This document shows, piece by piece, positions 34,295 to 43,920 of a stretch of 48,429 nt of DNA. Numbering within the stretch: the first letter of the stretch is position 1; the number at the start of each line of letters is the position of its first letter. Position numbers and translations under genes: made by a program. Below the pieces are notes generated by a model. That model did no database searches and was not told where the DNA came from. It was given only the letters and a program-made list of their open reading frames with translations. This DNA comes from Planctomycetota bacterium (GTDB lineage: Bacteria; Planctomycetota; Planctomycetia; Planctomycetales; Planctomycetaceae), in NCBI GenBank assembly GCA_027624335.1, contig JAQBWV010000012.1:1-48429 (forward strand), given 5' to 3'.

Positions 34295-34740
34295 GTGTTG
34301 TTTGTCCGGCTACCGAATGCTTTGAGTGGGTTCGTAATCTCGCAACGCTGTGATACCGACTGGTGCGAGGCCGCTGACACATATGTCGTAATGGCGATAC
34401 ATGTGCAAACTTGAGCGTTCTTGTACGTGTGTTTCGTTCGGCCATGGCAAGTAATGTTGACTCGATTTGAGCGTCCTGACTAATGTCCCGCCCCGATGGT
34501 TAATTGCCAATCGCCGCCCGGAAGTAGTCGGAGTCCCGTGCCCCCCTGGGACCTGCTGCTTCCGGGTTTTTTCGTCGAGTGAGAGCACCATTATCCGACA
34601 CAAGTCATTCACTCTTATCACGCGAGGCCAGTTGTGAGGCATTTGCGACTCGATCCTGCTCGCGGTAGAAACGCGTTCTGACATGCCTCGACGCGATCAG
34701 AATGCTGCCGTCGCGTAGCATAGCAACGGCCATCGGGCTG
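34295..34740. other. Intergenic region with an orphan hairpin
   Basis: A 446-base gap between two minus-strand genes. It contains a plus-strand terminator-like hairpin at 34517-34572 that no called gene explains. A minus-strand open frame of 124 codons (34310-34684) runs through the hairpin and resembles nothing I know, so it is not called. The promoter of the decarboxylase must lie in the lower part. Confidence 0.4.
34517..34572 (+). terminator. Orphan plus-strand intrinsic terminator-like hairpin
   Basis: CCCGGAAGTAG (34517-34527) pairs with CTGCTTCCGGG (34556-34566), an 11-bp stem with one G-U pair. Inside it, GTCCC and GGGAC can extend the helix. Six T residues follow at 34567-34572. The structure and T-run point to the plus strand, whereas both flanking genes are on the minus strand. 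Confidence 0.7.
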
Positions 34741-36465
34741 CTAACCGGACTGCCCAGCAAGGTCAGCGGGAGAGGCGAATGCTTTTTCGAGCTCGGTTAC
34801 CAACTGATCGACTCTGAACGGTTTGAAGAGGACTGCTTTGCAGCCTGCCTGGCGAGCTTTCACTATCGAATGGCCAGGGTCGTATCCGTATCCAGTCATC
34901 AGGATGACTGGGAGGTGCGGGTCAATCTGCTTCAGCTTATTGAACACTTCATGACCCTTGAAGTCTGACAATCGAATGTCCGACAACACCGCGTCATAGT
35001 GATACGACCGTGCCAGAAGAAAACACTCTTCGCCGTTATGAGCGGTCTCGACGTCGCACCCGAATCGGCGGAGCAGCTGATGAGCCGCTCGCCTGACGTC
35101 GTCATCACCGTCCACGACCAGTACTCGCTTGTGGTTCATGAGTGGTCGGATCTCGGAATCCGGCATCGCCGAAGTGCCAGAGCGGGGTCTGATGTTCGTT
35201 CCGACTCGTTGAATAAGTTGCTTGATGTCGCGAGTGCGTTTCAATACGTCGCGTATCCGGTCGGTGACGCCAGAGTCAGCTCCCAGTGTGTTTTCAAGAA
35301 GCCAGGTGGCGTCCTGTATGATTTCGTCGACCGGTTCAGCGACCTCCCGCAGGATCAACTCAGTGCTCTCATTTGCCGTCGATATTTTTTCGACAGCGAG
35401 TAATTCGAGGGTATTCAGAGCGACGGCGATTTCCCGGGCGAACAGCTCGAGGAATTGCAGATCGTTCTCGCAGAACGCTCTTTTGCGAGGGCTTTCCACA
35501 TTGAACGTGCCAAACACCTCGTCATGCAGCATCAACGGCACGGTCAGCGAACTGCGTGCTTCAGCAGCTCCCAGGATGTAGAGCGGATCATTTGCCGTGT
35601 CTTCGCAGAGGTAACTTTTTCCGGTTGCCGCGACGAAGCCGGTGACACCGTTGTCCTGAGGATTGGCGTGCAGAACTCGCGATCCGGCTTCTTCATTCAT
35701 CCCGACTGCGAGCAACGGATCAAGACGTCTGGTATTACGATCAAGCAGGCGAATCTCGACGGTATCATACTCAAGCAGATCCTGTGTGAAATGGAGGATC
35801 TTTGACTTGAGCAGATCGACTCGGTCCGCGACGGACATCTCGAGCAACTCCTGCGGAGTGAGATCTCCCAGTTCGAGGCCGGCCTGATAAATCGCATTAA
35901 GCTTCTGCCGTTGCAGAACCTCGGTCGAAACGTCCCGCACGACGACGATCAGAAATCGAGCGATCTCAGCGTGCCCGCTTTCGCCGTCAAAGACGGGAGT
36001 GGCTTCGACCTCGTAATAGGTCTTGTCGCCGACTCTCAGGGTGCTGCGAGCGGTCTCGCCCATGCCGAATGCCGTGTTCAGTGGGCAGAAGTCCGGGCCG
36101 AGAATCTCTGGAGTACCGAAACATTCGTAGAAACTTCGTCCGACGTGGGATTCTTCGCTGTTTGTTAGCCGAAGCAGGCGAGCGTTGTGCCACAGCACCT
36201 CGCGGCGATGTCCGACCAGAGCGAACCCATCCTGCAATTGCTGGAGGATACCGCCAGCCTGGAGCAGCAACCCCGCTGACGTCATCTCGCTGCCGCACAG
36301 AAACAAACCTGAAAACTCACCGGCGTTGAGGACTTCGAGGCTGTCTTCGAGAGAATCCGGACAGACGACCTCGTACTGATCCTTCAACTTCTCCGCAAAG
36401 TCGCGGGCCTTTTCAGGCTCCCGACCGTAACACAGAACTCGCGGAATTTTCGATTCGCAGGTCAT
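34741..36465 (-). CDS. PAS-GAF-receiver signalling protein without a kinase domain
   Basis: A 574-residue cytoplasmic signalling protein. The order is a short N-terminal region, a PAS-like domain (about 75-185, GFALVGHRREVLWHNARLLRLT), a GAF domain (about 200-355, ending VFGTFNVESPRKRAFCENDLQFLELFAREIA), a helical linker, and a C-terminal receiver domain (about 447-565). The receiver holds the acidic pair in VDGDDD, phospho-acceptor D496 in SDIRL, Thr in LMTGYG and Lys in LFKPF, so it should be phosphorylatable. The linker TELILREVAEPVDEIIQDA resembles a histidine-kinase dimerisation helix lacking the His, and no ATPase domain follows. It needs a kinase encoded elsewhere. ATG start. Confidence 0.85.
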   Translation of the reverse strand: MTCESKIPRVLCYGREPEKARDFAEKLKDQYEVVCPDSLEDSLEVLNAGEFSGLFLCGSEMTSAGLLLQAGGILQQLQDGFALVGHRREVLWHNARLLRLTNSEESHVGRSFYECFGTPEILGPDFCPLNTAFGMGETARSTLRVGDKTYYEVEATPVFDGESGHAEIARFLIVVVRDVSTEVLQRQKLNAIYQAGLELGDLTPQELLEMSVADRVDLLKSKILHFTQDLLEYDTVEIRLLDRNTRRLDPLLAVGMNEEAGSRVLHANPQDNGVTGFVAATGKSYLCEDTANDPLYILGAAEARSSLTVPLMLHDEVFGTFNVESPRKRAFCENDLQFLELFAREIAVALNTLELLAVEKISTANESTELILREVAEPVDEIIQDATWLLENTLGADSGVTDRIRDVLKRTRDIKQLIQRVGTNIRPRSGTSAMPDSEIRPLMNHKRVLVVDGDDDVRRAAHQLLRRFGCDVETAHNGEECFLLARSYHYDAVLSDIRLSDFKGHEVFNKLKQIDPHLPVILMTGYGYDPGHSIVKARQAGCKAVLFKPFRVDQLVTELEKAFASPADLAGQSG

Positions 36466-37101
36466 CTACCGACGCTCTCGGAAGCGCCCGGAAGCTGTAT
36501 TCAGCAGCAGCGAGCAACTATTTCCGGTGACTTGAGTAACGATCCAGATGCGGCCACTGGATGCTGGACGTTTCCATGGCAACCACAAGCGAGTGGCGAC
36601 TGCACGCTGAATTTCCATGTTCTTTAGCTTGTGATGCCGAAGTTTCGTTGACGCAGGCTGGAGTTACTTTTTTATCCGACCAGGTATCTGGACAGCAACT
36701 GGCAGAGGGTCGACTTTGGTAGAAATTTCGATGGTTCGCTGAAAGTTTACTCTCGGTCTGGACCGACCGGCAGGTGTGGCAGTTGGTCTGTGACCGATTC
36801 CGAATGTTGCCACAATCCCGAGCGGAACGAGACCAGGAAGAATTTGCGCGATGCATCCTTTCAGTCATCGGCGCAAACTGCGTACGACAATTAGTCCGAG
36901 CTGAAAGAATTTCAGTGAAGAACAGAATCGGTGTGAATCGAAGGCTGACCGAGCTGATACGAGCGGAATTGCTGTTGCCCACGCCTGCTCCGCCGGTGCT
37001 GAGGTTCAGTCAGCCGTGGCGTCGAGCCGCCGAGTTTCCGTCGTGAAGAGCAATCCGCCCTGACCTCGGAATTCGTGCATTCACAGTAGTCGTGGAAGAC
37101 G
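36466..37101. other. Gene-poor gap, nothing recognised
   Basis: A 636-base gap between two minus-strand genes. Open frames on both strands (for example minus 36518-36982 and plus 36774-37046) are Ser/Arg-rich, overlap one another and resemble no family. It holds the promoter of the PAS-GAF-receiver gene by position. No repeat, terminator or RNA gene seen. Confidence 0.45.
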
Positions 37102-40100
37102 CTATTCGAACATCGGGTTAGAGCGATCTCCGCGAGACAGCAGGTACGCCATCAGGTCGCGAATCTCGTCTTCCGAGAGAGTATTCAGTAGACCCTTCGG
37201 CATCATCGATGTCTTTGAGGGAAGCATCACATCAATCTGCTTGCGGTCGACTCCAACCAGTGCTCCGGGATCCAGCATGTTTGTCTGAATCCGGTAGGAG
37301 TCACCGGCGAGATTAATGATACGTCCGGTAACTACCTTTCCGTCCATTGTCACAATCTGCACGGATTCATACTGGTCGCTGATCTGTTTGCTGGGCTCGA
37401 CGATCGACTCCAGAATATCGCGAGCGCTGAACCGTCCGGAAAGCACCGTCAGGTCAGGTCCGACCGCTCCGCCCTGATTGTCGAACCGGTGGCACGCGAA
37501 ACACGCAGCCGCTCCGAATAGCTGCCGGCCTTTGTCAAAGTCGCGATTCTTCAAGCCGGTCTGTACGAGCGGTATCAGTTCCTGCATCGTCCACTCTTTG
37601 ACGAGCGGGCGTGGCTTTGCTGTGAATATCGGAGCGGTACTCTCTGGCTTCGCTTCTAGGATCGGCTTCAGGCGGACCTTGTCCTCGTCACTGAGATTCG
37701 CCACCGCTTCCGATCGGATGTTGTCTACAAACGTGGCGAAACTGGCGCCCCCTCGATAAGTCGACGCCCGCACGAACCAGCGGAAGTATCGTTCCTGAAG
37801 GTCGGCATTCCAACCAGTCTTCAGTTGTCGGAGCATGGCGGCATACCGGATCTGCTCTTCCTGGGTCGGAGCATTTTCGAGCGATTCGACCAGGGGCGCC
37901 GCTGCGTAGGGGGTCTGCAGGTAGACCATCAACTGACCGATTTCCGTATCGAGCTCGCTTGCTCCTGTCGGGAAGTCAGCGCCGCCCCGTCCAACGAGAT
38001 TCTGCCGCTCATCCTCATCTGGTGGGCCGATTCGCAGGAACGTCAGCGTGAGAACCCTTAAGACCTGCACCTTCTGATCAACAGACAGCTTCAACCAGTT
38101 GAACCTGTCCAGTGATTCGAGCACGGCTCGCCGAATTGATGAGTGCTGTGCTGCCGACGGAGCGGGCCAGTTCGGAATCGGAGTATCAATATCCGGGTCC
38201 ATGCCTGTTTCAGTTCGCTGGAACTTTCTCGTCAGAGCCATCAAGGCCGACAGTGCCGTTTGCGGATCGGTCTCTTTGAGTGCCTGCGCTTTCCATTCAT
38301 CGAGCGGTCGATGTTCAATGGCGATGCGAGCCGCGTAACGGATAAACCTGTCCGACGAGCCCAGATGAGGCCATGCCGTCTTCACCGCGTCTGGGTGATC
38401 ACCCGCGTGCAGCTTCTCCAGTTGCTGACGAAGTCCGCGAGCGTCGGCTTCCCGAATGTCGTGACCGTCTGCCACAGCCGTCGATTCGGGGCCGGTATAA
38501 GTCACTCTGTAGAGCCCGGACTGAACCTTACGACCGCCAATCAGAAAATACATGGCCCCATCGTGCGGGTTGATAATGGCATCGGTCAGTGGCAACGGAG
38601 TGCCCGTAATGAACTCTTCATGTGTTCCAGACCAGGTGGCTCCTTTGGGAGCCAGATGCACGGCGTAGAGTTTTCCGTAGCTCCAGTCGCAGGCAAACAG
38701 AGCCTTCTGATACTTCGCTGGAAACTTCGCTCCGTATCCGAAAGTCACTCCGGTGGGTGATCCGGGACCAACATCGACGACGGCGGGAACGCTGTCGGGA
38801 TAGTATGTCGGCCACTTTCCGCCGCCGCTGCGCCAGCCAAACTCGGCTCCGCTGATGGCATGACAGATTCGAGTCGGTCGGTACCAGGGTAGATTGAAGT
38901 CCCATTCCATGTCTGCGTCGTACGTGAACAGTTCTCCGTCTGAGTTGTAGGCACCATCAAATTCGTTACGGAATCCCGTAGCCAGCAGCTCCCACTCCTT
39001 CCCGTCCGGATCAATCCTGCAGATGTACCCACCGGGAGCCCGAGTGCCACGCATGAACCGTCCCTGAACTCGCGGCAGCAGCAGATCTTCATCCCACGTC
39101 TGCGGAACGCGACTCGAATCAATCTCCGTCAGCGCTGTTCGATTGCCGCAGATGATGACCAGCGACTTACCATCCGGGTGCGGCAGCAAGGCGTGAGGTC
39201 CATGTTCGCCCGAACCGTCCAGCGCTCGGAGCGTCTCGACCGAATCCAGCTGATCGTCGCCGTTGGTGTCGCGAACGCGGTACAACCCGCCGGGATATTT
39301 CTGTCCGCGATTTACACTGACATACAGACTGTCGAACGCCCACAGCAGCCCCTGAGCTTCACCGATGTCGACATTGATGTTCTCAACGGTCAACTCGTCC
39401 GCGCCGAGAATTCCTGGCGGCGTCAGGCGGTACAGTGAGCCGTACTGATCCGAAACAATCAGTCGCCCCTTCGGATCGTGGCACATGTTGACCCACGAAC
39501 CCTGTTCGTCTTTTGGGACAGAATACAGCAGCTCAACCTCAAAACCCTTCGCCACCTTGAGCGACTCGACCGGAGTCGCGGTCGGCTCTTTCAACGGAGC
39601 CGCTGCCGCCAGAGTCACGGCATTAATCGTCGTGGCCCACGGACCGCCGCCGAGTACCGCGACGATCTCCGGCTTCTGCCAGCCTTTGCCCGGCTTGAAG
39701 CCGACTTCCTTCCAGCCCTTCGCAGCCTGTGCTGAGACCAGCCAGGAATCATCCGTGACAATCGACCACGCGTCCCGCCAGCCGGACTCGAAATCCAGTT
39801 TGACCAGCAGTCCAGCGGAATTCTTACCGCCGGTTGCCTCAACGACGATCACGTGCTCCTTCTGCGGCGAGTCGAGGTCCAGCTCATCTGAGATGTCGAC
39901 GAAAACTGGTTTCGCTGGGTTCTCGTGCTCAATCAAAAGCTTCCCATCAACATAGATTTTCATCGAGCTATCACTAGCGGCATAAAGGCGTGCCGCCCCA
40001 ACACCACTCGAACTCACTTCCTTCCGGAAGTAGACCCGTTCAGCGGGCTTTCCATCTACAGAGTGCCAAATCCAGTTGGGCGTAACGGCTTCTGCTTTTG

Positions 40101-40857
40101 AGAGTTTCGCCGGTGTCTTTCGGGCGGGCCTCTTTTTCGTTGTGTTCTTCGCATCCGGCTTTTCGCTTGCCGAGTCCTTGTCGGAGCCGTTCTTCTTCAG
40201 CCGAACGTTTCGAAACTGAGCCTTCATCGCTTCACCACGATGAACCTGAAACGCCAGAACACCTTCCATTTCGCGTGCTGATGCCTGGTTGTCGGTGATG
40301 TCGACAGCGACCACTCCGTCGATCTTGTGAATCAGGCGGTTGCCCCGAGCGATGATCGCCAACTCGTGCCACGCCGACAGATCAATGCCTTTGACTTTGT
40401 CGTCCAGTCTGGTGGCAGTTTTCGTGCCATCCGCTGCGACAACCACTTTCTCACCGCGCTTCGCGATGATGCCGCGACCCTTTTCGTCGTACAGCATGCC
40501 AGTGAATTCGGGCTTTGCGTGAATGTCCGCCTGGTAGCCAACGACGACCCAGTCGCCTCTCGACTTGTCGTGCTTCGACCGGTACTGCACGCCGGAGTTG
40601 TTGTTTCCTTCGAGCCGGAACTCGCAACGAAATTCGAAGTCGCCGACAACGCCATTCCAGATCAGAAACTTGTTGTACTCGAGATGGTCTTTGCCCTTTG
40701 TCTGGCCCGTGATGCAGCCGTCTTCGACCGACCAGAGTTCGTCATCACCAGCCCAGCCCGTCAGGTCTTCTCCGTTGAACAGGCTGACAAATCCGTCGTC
40801 CGCATGCAGGGAGTAGGTTGTTAACAAGGCGATCAGAAAAGCAACTCGCGGCAACAC
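37102..40857 (-). CDS. DUF1080 / PVC-type membrane-bound dehydrogenase / cytochrome c fusion
   Basis: A 1251-residue secreted protein of a planctomycete-expanded class. After a signal peptide ([18 protein letters not shown]) comes a DUF1080/3-keto-disaccharide hydrolase-type domain (about 23-225, [11 protein letters not shown]). A Lys-rich linker and a small beta domain follow. Then comes a propeller-type dehydrogenase domain (about 455-810, [34 protein letters not shown]), then a helical repeat region. A C-terminal cytochrome c has CFACH at 1119-1123 and the block [20 protein letters not shown]. Probably periplasmic oxidation of a sugar or similar substrate with electrons passed to the haem. 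The start is the GTG at 40857: GGAGG lies eight bases upstream and a signal peptide follows at once; the open frame runs 50 codons further up without signal features. Confidence 0.88.
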   Translation of the reverse strand: MLPRVAFLIALLTTYSLHADDGFVSLFNGEDLTGWAGDDELWSVEDGCITGQTKGKDHLEYNKFLIWNGVVGDFEFRCEFRLEGNNNSGVQYRSKHDKSRGDWVVVGYQADIHAKPEFTGMLYDEKGRGIIAKRGEKVVVAADGTKTATRLDDKVKGIDLSAWHELAIIARGNRLIHKIDGVVAVDITDNQASAREMEGVLAFQVHRGEAMKAQFRNVRLKKNGSDKDSASEKPDAKNTTKKRPARKTPAKLSKAEAVTPNWIWHSVDGKPAERVYFRKEVSSSGVGAARLYAASDSSMKIYVDGKLLIEHENPAKPVFVDISDELDLDSPQKEHVIVVEATGGKNSAGLLVKLDFESGWRDAWSIVTDDSWLVSAQAAKGWKEVGFKPGKGWQKPEIVAVLGGGPWATTINAVTLAAAAPLKEPTATPVESLKVAKGFEVELLYSVPKDEQGSWVNMCHDPKGRLIVSDQYGSLYRLTPPGILGADELTVENINVDIGEAQGLLWAFDSLYVSVNRGQKYPGGLYRVRDTNGDDQLDSVETLRALDGSGEHGPHALLPHPDGKSLVIICGNRTALTEIDSSRVPQTWDEDLLLPRVQGRFMRGTRAPGGYICRIDPDGKEWELLATGFRNEFDGAYNSDGELFTYDADMEWDFNLPWYRPTRICHAISGAEFGWRSGGGKWPTYYPDSVPAVVDVGPGSPTGVTFGYGAKFPAKYQKALFACDWSYGKLYAVHLAPKGATWSGTHEEFITGTPLPLTDAIINPHDGAMYFLIGGRKVQSGLYRVTYTGPESTAVADGHDIREADARGLRQQLEKLHAGDHPDAVKTAWPHLGSSDRFIRYAARIAIEHRPLDEWKAQALKETDPQTALSALMALTRKFQRTETGMDPDIDTPIPNWPAPSAAQHSSIRRAVLESLDRFNWLKLSVDQKVQVLRVLTLTFLRIGPPDEDERQNLVGRGGADFPTGASELDTEIGQLMVYLQTPYAAAPLVESLENAPTQEEQIRYAAMLRQLKTGWNADLQERYFRWFVRASTYRGGASFATFVDNIRSEAVANLSDEDKVRLKPILEAKPESTAPIFTAKPRPLVKEWTMQELIPLVQTGLKNRDFDKGRQLFGAAACFACHRFDNQGGAVGPDLTVLSGRFSARDILESIVEPSKQISDQYESVQIVTMDGKVVTGRIINLAGDSYRIQTNMLDPGALVGVDRKQIDVMLPSKTSMMPKGLLNTLSEDEIRDLMAYLLSRGDRSNPMFE

Positions 40858-41059
40858 GGCAGGCACCTCCGAAAGACCATTTCCAGCAAGAAAGATTTCG
40901 ACTGGGGATCGTAGCACAGAGACCAAAGATCGCCACCAGCACGGATCACGATCACTGCTGCCACACCAACCATGAGATTGCTGTCGATTCACGATGGTCA
41001 GCGGCAATGCGGTCGGTCGATTCGCGTTGGAAACGACGGAATTCTGTGATTCGGACGGG
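40858..41059. other. Upstream region of the DUF1080 fusion gene
   Basis: About 200 bases carrying the promoter side of the minus-strand DUF1080 gene. Beyond it, homology to the plus-strand TadG-like fragment begins. No promoter could be picked with confidence. Confidence 0.35.
40866..40870 (-). promoter_or_regulatory. Shine-Dalgarno GGAGG deciding the start of the DUF1080 fusion
   Basis: On the minus strand GGAGG occupies 40870-40866, eight bases before GTG 40857-40855. That GTG opens directly onto the signal peptide, whereas the frame upstream has no such site. Confidence 0.7.
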
Positions 41060-41400
41060 CCCAGGTGACAGCAAGAACTATCTGAAATGCCAGACTGGAG
41101 CAGGCATCAACGCCAGCGATCTCGCCTGGTTCGGCGGTGAGTTCCGCTTCGACAGCACCCCGCGGAAGCTCAACGGCGACACGGGAATCCGTGCCGGAAT
41201 CAAAGACGCCCTGAAAGACGTATTCGGCGAAGTCAAAGGCATCCCACGATTCACCAGCGTCTCCGTCCCCGGCAACAGTGCGACTCATGTGATTAGCCGC
41301 TTCCTCGGAGGCCGCATCATGAGGTGTGCGACTGACCGGAAACCCCAACAAGCGACACGTCACCGTCGAACCAGCTCCTGTCTTCGGACTCGACCGACGA
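41060..41400 (+). pseudogene. Frameshifted C-terminal remnant, possibly of a TadG-like pilus protein
   Basis: Two adjacent plus-strand frames read as one protein. The first (about 41060-41324) gives [20 protein letters not shown], then DLAWFGGEFRFDSTP, and ends TRFLGGRIM-like (SRFLGGRIMR). The second, shifted by one base from 41326, gives VRLTGNPNKRHVTVEPAPVFG. Dropping one base near 41325 joins them as RIMRVRLTGN. From memory, this pattern is typical of the C-terminal end of planctomycete TadG-like/Flp pilus assembly proteins, but I could not search to confirm it. No start codon or upstream two-thirds of such a protein is present. So it is an isolated, broken 3' fragment, not a gene. Confidence 0.55.
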
Positions 41401-41755
41401 AAGGCCAAGGCCATCAATAGGAATCAGCGGGGCACGATCCGGTTCTTCGTTCGCCGTGGCAGTTTTCCTGCGGCGCATGTCCTATTCGGCAATCGTCCTA
41501 AGGGAGGAAGCATGTTGGTCTCAGTGTCGATGTGCGATTCGGATTCACTTCAATGTTGTCATTGTGAACACTTCGGTTTCGGTGCTCGTGCTGACTCTGG
41601 CATCTTCAGTTCGATATGAACCGACTGGACATTTGCGGTGTCGTGTTCAGAATTCACTCACCGGTTCACATCGGTAACAGGACGAATTAGTGCCGAGGAT
41701 GGGACACCTCATATGGCAATAGTTTCGAGGCACTTCGACAAGGACGCAGCGGGCA
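41401..41755. other. Gap between the fragment and hen1
   Basis: About 350 bases with only short, inconsistent frames and no recognised element. It would carry the promoter of the RNA-repair remnant if that is still expressed. Confidence 0.35.
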
Positions 41756-42670
41756 ATGCTTCTTACGATTTCAACCACTCACAATCCGGCAACGGAACTC
41801 GGATACCTGCTGCACAAGCACCCGGATCGGTTTCAGAGTTTCGATCTCAGCTTTGGCAACGTTCACGTCTTCTATCCTGAAGTCACCATGAACCGGTGCT
41901 CGGCTTCCCTGCTGCTGGAAGTGGACCCGGTTGGGATAGTGCGAGGGAAGAAGCGAAACCAGAGTTTTCTACTGGGACACTACGTCAACGACCGGCCCTA
42001 TGTCGCTTCGTCGTTCATGAGCGTGGCGATCTCGCAGGTCTATGGCACGGCACTCGGTGGCCGCTGCAAGGATCGACCTGAGTTGGTCGCCACGCCGATT
42101 CCGCTGGTGGCTCGCATCGATGTGCTTCGTGTGAAGGGCGGCGATGAGTTCTTGCGGCAGGTCTTTGAACCACTGGGCTACACCGTCGCAGCCACACGTC
42201 ACACACTTGATGAGCAGTTTCCAGAATGGGGCGAGAGTCCGTATTTTTCCGTCAGTATCAGTGCTACGAGAACGCTGTCGGAGTTGCTGACGCACCTTTA
42301 CGTCCTCATTCCCGTGTTCGACAACGACAAACACTACTTCGTCGGTGAAGACGAACTGGAGAAGCTGCTGTCCAAGGGAGCGGGGTGGCTGGCATCTCAC
42401 CCGGAAAAGGAACAGATCACCCTCGCACGGGAGGCAAAAGCAAGCGGCTCGTGCGAAACGGCTGAAGTGGAAGCTCGTCCCGAGCGGTGGACGCGATCGA
42501 ACATTCAAAGCATTCGTGCATGCCACGGAGACTGGCGTTGGAAGAGGCGCTGCCATGATCGACTACGACAAACTGATGACTCACGTCGAAGGGCATCCGT
42601 ATCCGCTGATGTTCGCCACGATCAGCGGTGCGCATCTTTATGGATTTCCGTCACCAGATTCGGACTTTGA
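41756..42670 (+). CDS. hen1: Truncated Hen1: N-terminal domain only, methyltransferase lost
   Basis: The first roughly 222 residues match the N-terminal half of bacterial Hen1, the 3'-terminal RNA ribose 2'-O-methyltransferase of the Pnkp/Hen1 RNA-repair pathway. Landmarks are LLTISTTHNPATELGYLLHK, VNDRPYVASSFMSVAI, PEWGESPYFSVSI, LTHLYVLIPVFDNDKHY and GWLASHPEKEQIT. In the family this half binds Pnkp and stimulates its ligase. The second half, with the SAM-binding and metal-binding methyltransferase, is absent. After EQIT the frame continues about 80 residues of unrelated Arg-rich sequence and runs 116 bases into the next gene in another frame. Whether a functional N-terminal fragment is still made is unknown. 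Confidence 0.85.
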   Translation: MLLTISTTHNPATELGYLLHKHPDRFQSFDLSFGNVHVFYPEVTMNRCSASLLLEVDPVGIVRGKKRNQSFLLGHYVNDRPYVASSFMSVAISQVYGTALGGRCKDRPELVATPIPLVARIDVLRVKGGDEFLRQVFEPLGYTVAATRHTLDEQFPEWGESPYFSVSISATRTLSELLTHLYVLIPVFDNDKHYFVGEDELEKLLSKGAGWLASHPEKEQITLAREAKASGSCETAEVEARPERWTRSNIQSIRACHGDWRWKRRCHDRLRQTDDSRRRASVSADVRHDQRCASLWISVTRFGL

Positions 42671-43310
42671 CCTGCGTGGCGTCCACCAACTGCCGTTGGA
42701 GCACGTTGTCGGTCTCGATGTTGGTCAGGAGACGGTCGAGAAGGAAGGCATTTACGATGGGATGGAAATCGATCTGGTCACCCACGATGCCAAGAAGTTC
42801 TTTGGCCTCATACTGAAGAAGAATGGCTATGTGTTGGAGCAGGTCTTCTCACCGCTGATCGTCCACACGACGCCCGAGCACGACGAACTCAAAGCGATCG
42901 CCGCCGACTGCATCACCCGGCATCACGCACATCATTATCTCGGATTTGCCGCCACCCAGTGGAAGCTGTTTCAGAAGGAAGACCCGCCACGAGTCAAGCC
43001 GTTGCTCTACGTCTACCGAGTGCTGCTGACCGGCATTCACCTGATGCGAAGCGGCGAGATCGAGGCCAATCTGCGGACTCTCAACGAGACGGCACGATTG
43101 TCGTACATCGATAAACTTATCGAGCGCAAGCTGGCTGGTCCCGAGAAGGGCAACCTGCCCGAAGCTGACATGGCGTTTCACGAAAAAGAATACGAGCGGC
43201 TGGTCTGCGACTTGGAAGCGGCTTCAGAGAAATCAGCGTTGCCGGAAGCGCCGAGCGGCAAGGCAGCCTTGAACGATTTGCTGGTACGAATTCGACTCAG
43301 TGTTCGTTGA
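42555..43310 (+). CDS. COG3541/YcgL-type nucleotidyltransferase associated with RNA repair
   Basis: A 251-residue protein of the DNA polymerase beta superfamily (COG3541, relatives of Bacillus YcgL). The nucleotidyltransferase motif is SGAHLYGFPSPDSDFDLRG, giving the G-S/A and D-x-D metal-binding pattern. A third acidic residue lies in GMEIDLVTHDAKKF. The C-terminal half is helical (LLYVYRVLLTGIHLMRSG). Such proteins recur in bacterial Hen1/Pnkp loci, matching its place after hen1 and before the pnkp stub. The substrate is unknown. The gene looks intact at usual length. ATG at 42555 lies inside the aberrant tail of the hen1 frame. Confidence 0.85.
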   Translation: MIDYDKLMTHVEGHPYPLMFATISGAHLYGFPSPDSDFDLRGVHQLPLEHVVGLDVGQETVEKEGIYDGMEIDLVTHDAKKFFGLILKKNGYVLEQVFSPLIVHTTPEHDELKAIAADCITRHHAHHYLGFAATQWKLFQKEDPPRVKPLLYVYRVLLTGIHLMRSGEIEANLRTLNETARLSYIDKLIERKLAGPEKGNLPEADMAFHEKEYERLVCDLEAASEKSALPEAPSGKAALNDLLVRIRLSVR

Positions 43311-43323
43311 GCAGTCTGATACA

Positions 43324-43920
43324 ATGATCGCCACGGAAAGCAATCATGCCATGATCTCCGCACAGCGAGCCTATTCGATGCTGGGCAACGAAACCTTGTG
43401 GGAGACTGCTGCGCTGTGCGACAGAGCATTGCGAGAAGCGGGAATCGCGTACTCGGTGTGCGGCGGTGTGGCCGCGTGCCTGCATGGCTACCAGCGAAAC
43501 ACCGTCGACCTCGATCTGATCGTCCAAAGTGAAGATTCCGAACGAATCCGCGAGGTGCTGCGGGACGCGGGTCTCGAATGGCACCCGGTGGCCGCCGAGT
43601 TTCGGTCGAACAACGGCATTGCCGTTCAGTTTCTCATGGCGGGTGAGAGTGCCGGGCGAGGCCTCGAGGTCAGAATTCCCGAACCCGTTGGCGACAGCAA
43701 CGTGGAGACGATTGAGGGGCTGACAGTCGTGCGGCTTTCGCGGCTTATCGAGATGAAGCTGGCTTGCGGTTCGGCCAATGTTCGACGCACGCACAAGGAC
43801 TTTGCGGATGTTGTCGAACTGATCGACATTCGCAATCTGGACAGTTCGTTTGCAAGATTCCTTCACAAGTCACTGCGAAAGACCTTTCGCGAACTGGTTC
43901 GACGAGTACGGGCTGAATAG
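43324..43920 (+). CDS. Small nucleotidyltransferase-fold protein
   Basis: A 198-residue protein with a minimal nucleotidyltransferase core: CGGVAACLHGYQRNTVDLDL shows the Gly-Gly, Gly and T-x-D-x-D pattern of MNT/AbiEii-like enzymes. A C-terminal helical part (VRLSRLIEMKLACGSANVRR, then DFADVVELI) is typical of that group. The start is uncertain: a GTG at 43300 overlaps the upstream stop, with ATGs at 43324 and 43351; 43324 is used. The stop TAG overlaps the GTG of the pnkp stub, so the genes were an operon with coupled translation. Function in RNA repair or as an antitoxin-like or toxin-like enzyme is not decidable here. Confidence 0.78.
   Translation: MIATESNHAMISAQRAYSMLGNETLWETAALCDRALREAGIAYSVCGGVAACLHGYQRNTVDLDLIVQSEDSERIREVLRDAGLEWHPVAAEFRSNNGIAVQFLMAGESAGRGLEVRIPEPVGDSNVETIEGLTVVRLSRLIEMKLACGSANVRRTHKDFADVVELIDIRNLDSSFARFLHKSLRKTFRELVRRVRAE

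Noticed and set aside
34310..34684. Minus-strand open frame of 124 codons
   Set aside because: It passes through the terminator-like hairpin, has irregular composition and no recognised motif. It may be part of a dispersed repeat rather than a gene.
36518..37046. Overlapping open frames on both strands (minus 154 codons, plus 90 codons)
   Set aside because: They overlap each other, are Ser/Arg-rich and resemble no protein family.
40818..41420. Plus-strand frame of 200 codons taken as a complete gene
   Set aside because: Only the segment from about 41060 looks like protein, its continuation is in another frame, and its first part is antisense to the DUF1080 gene start.
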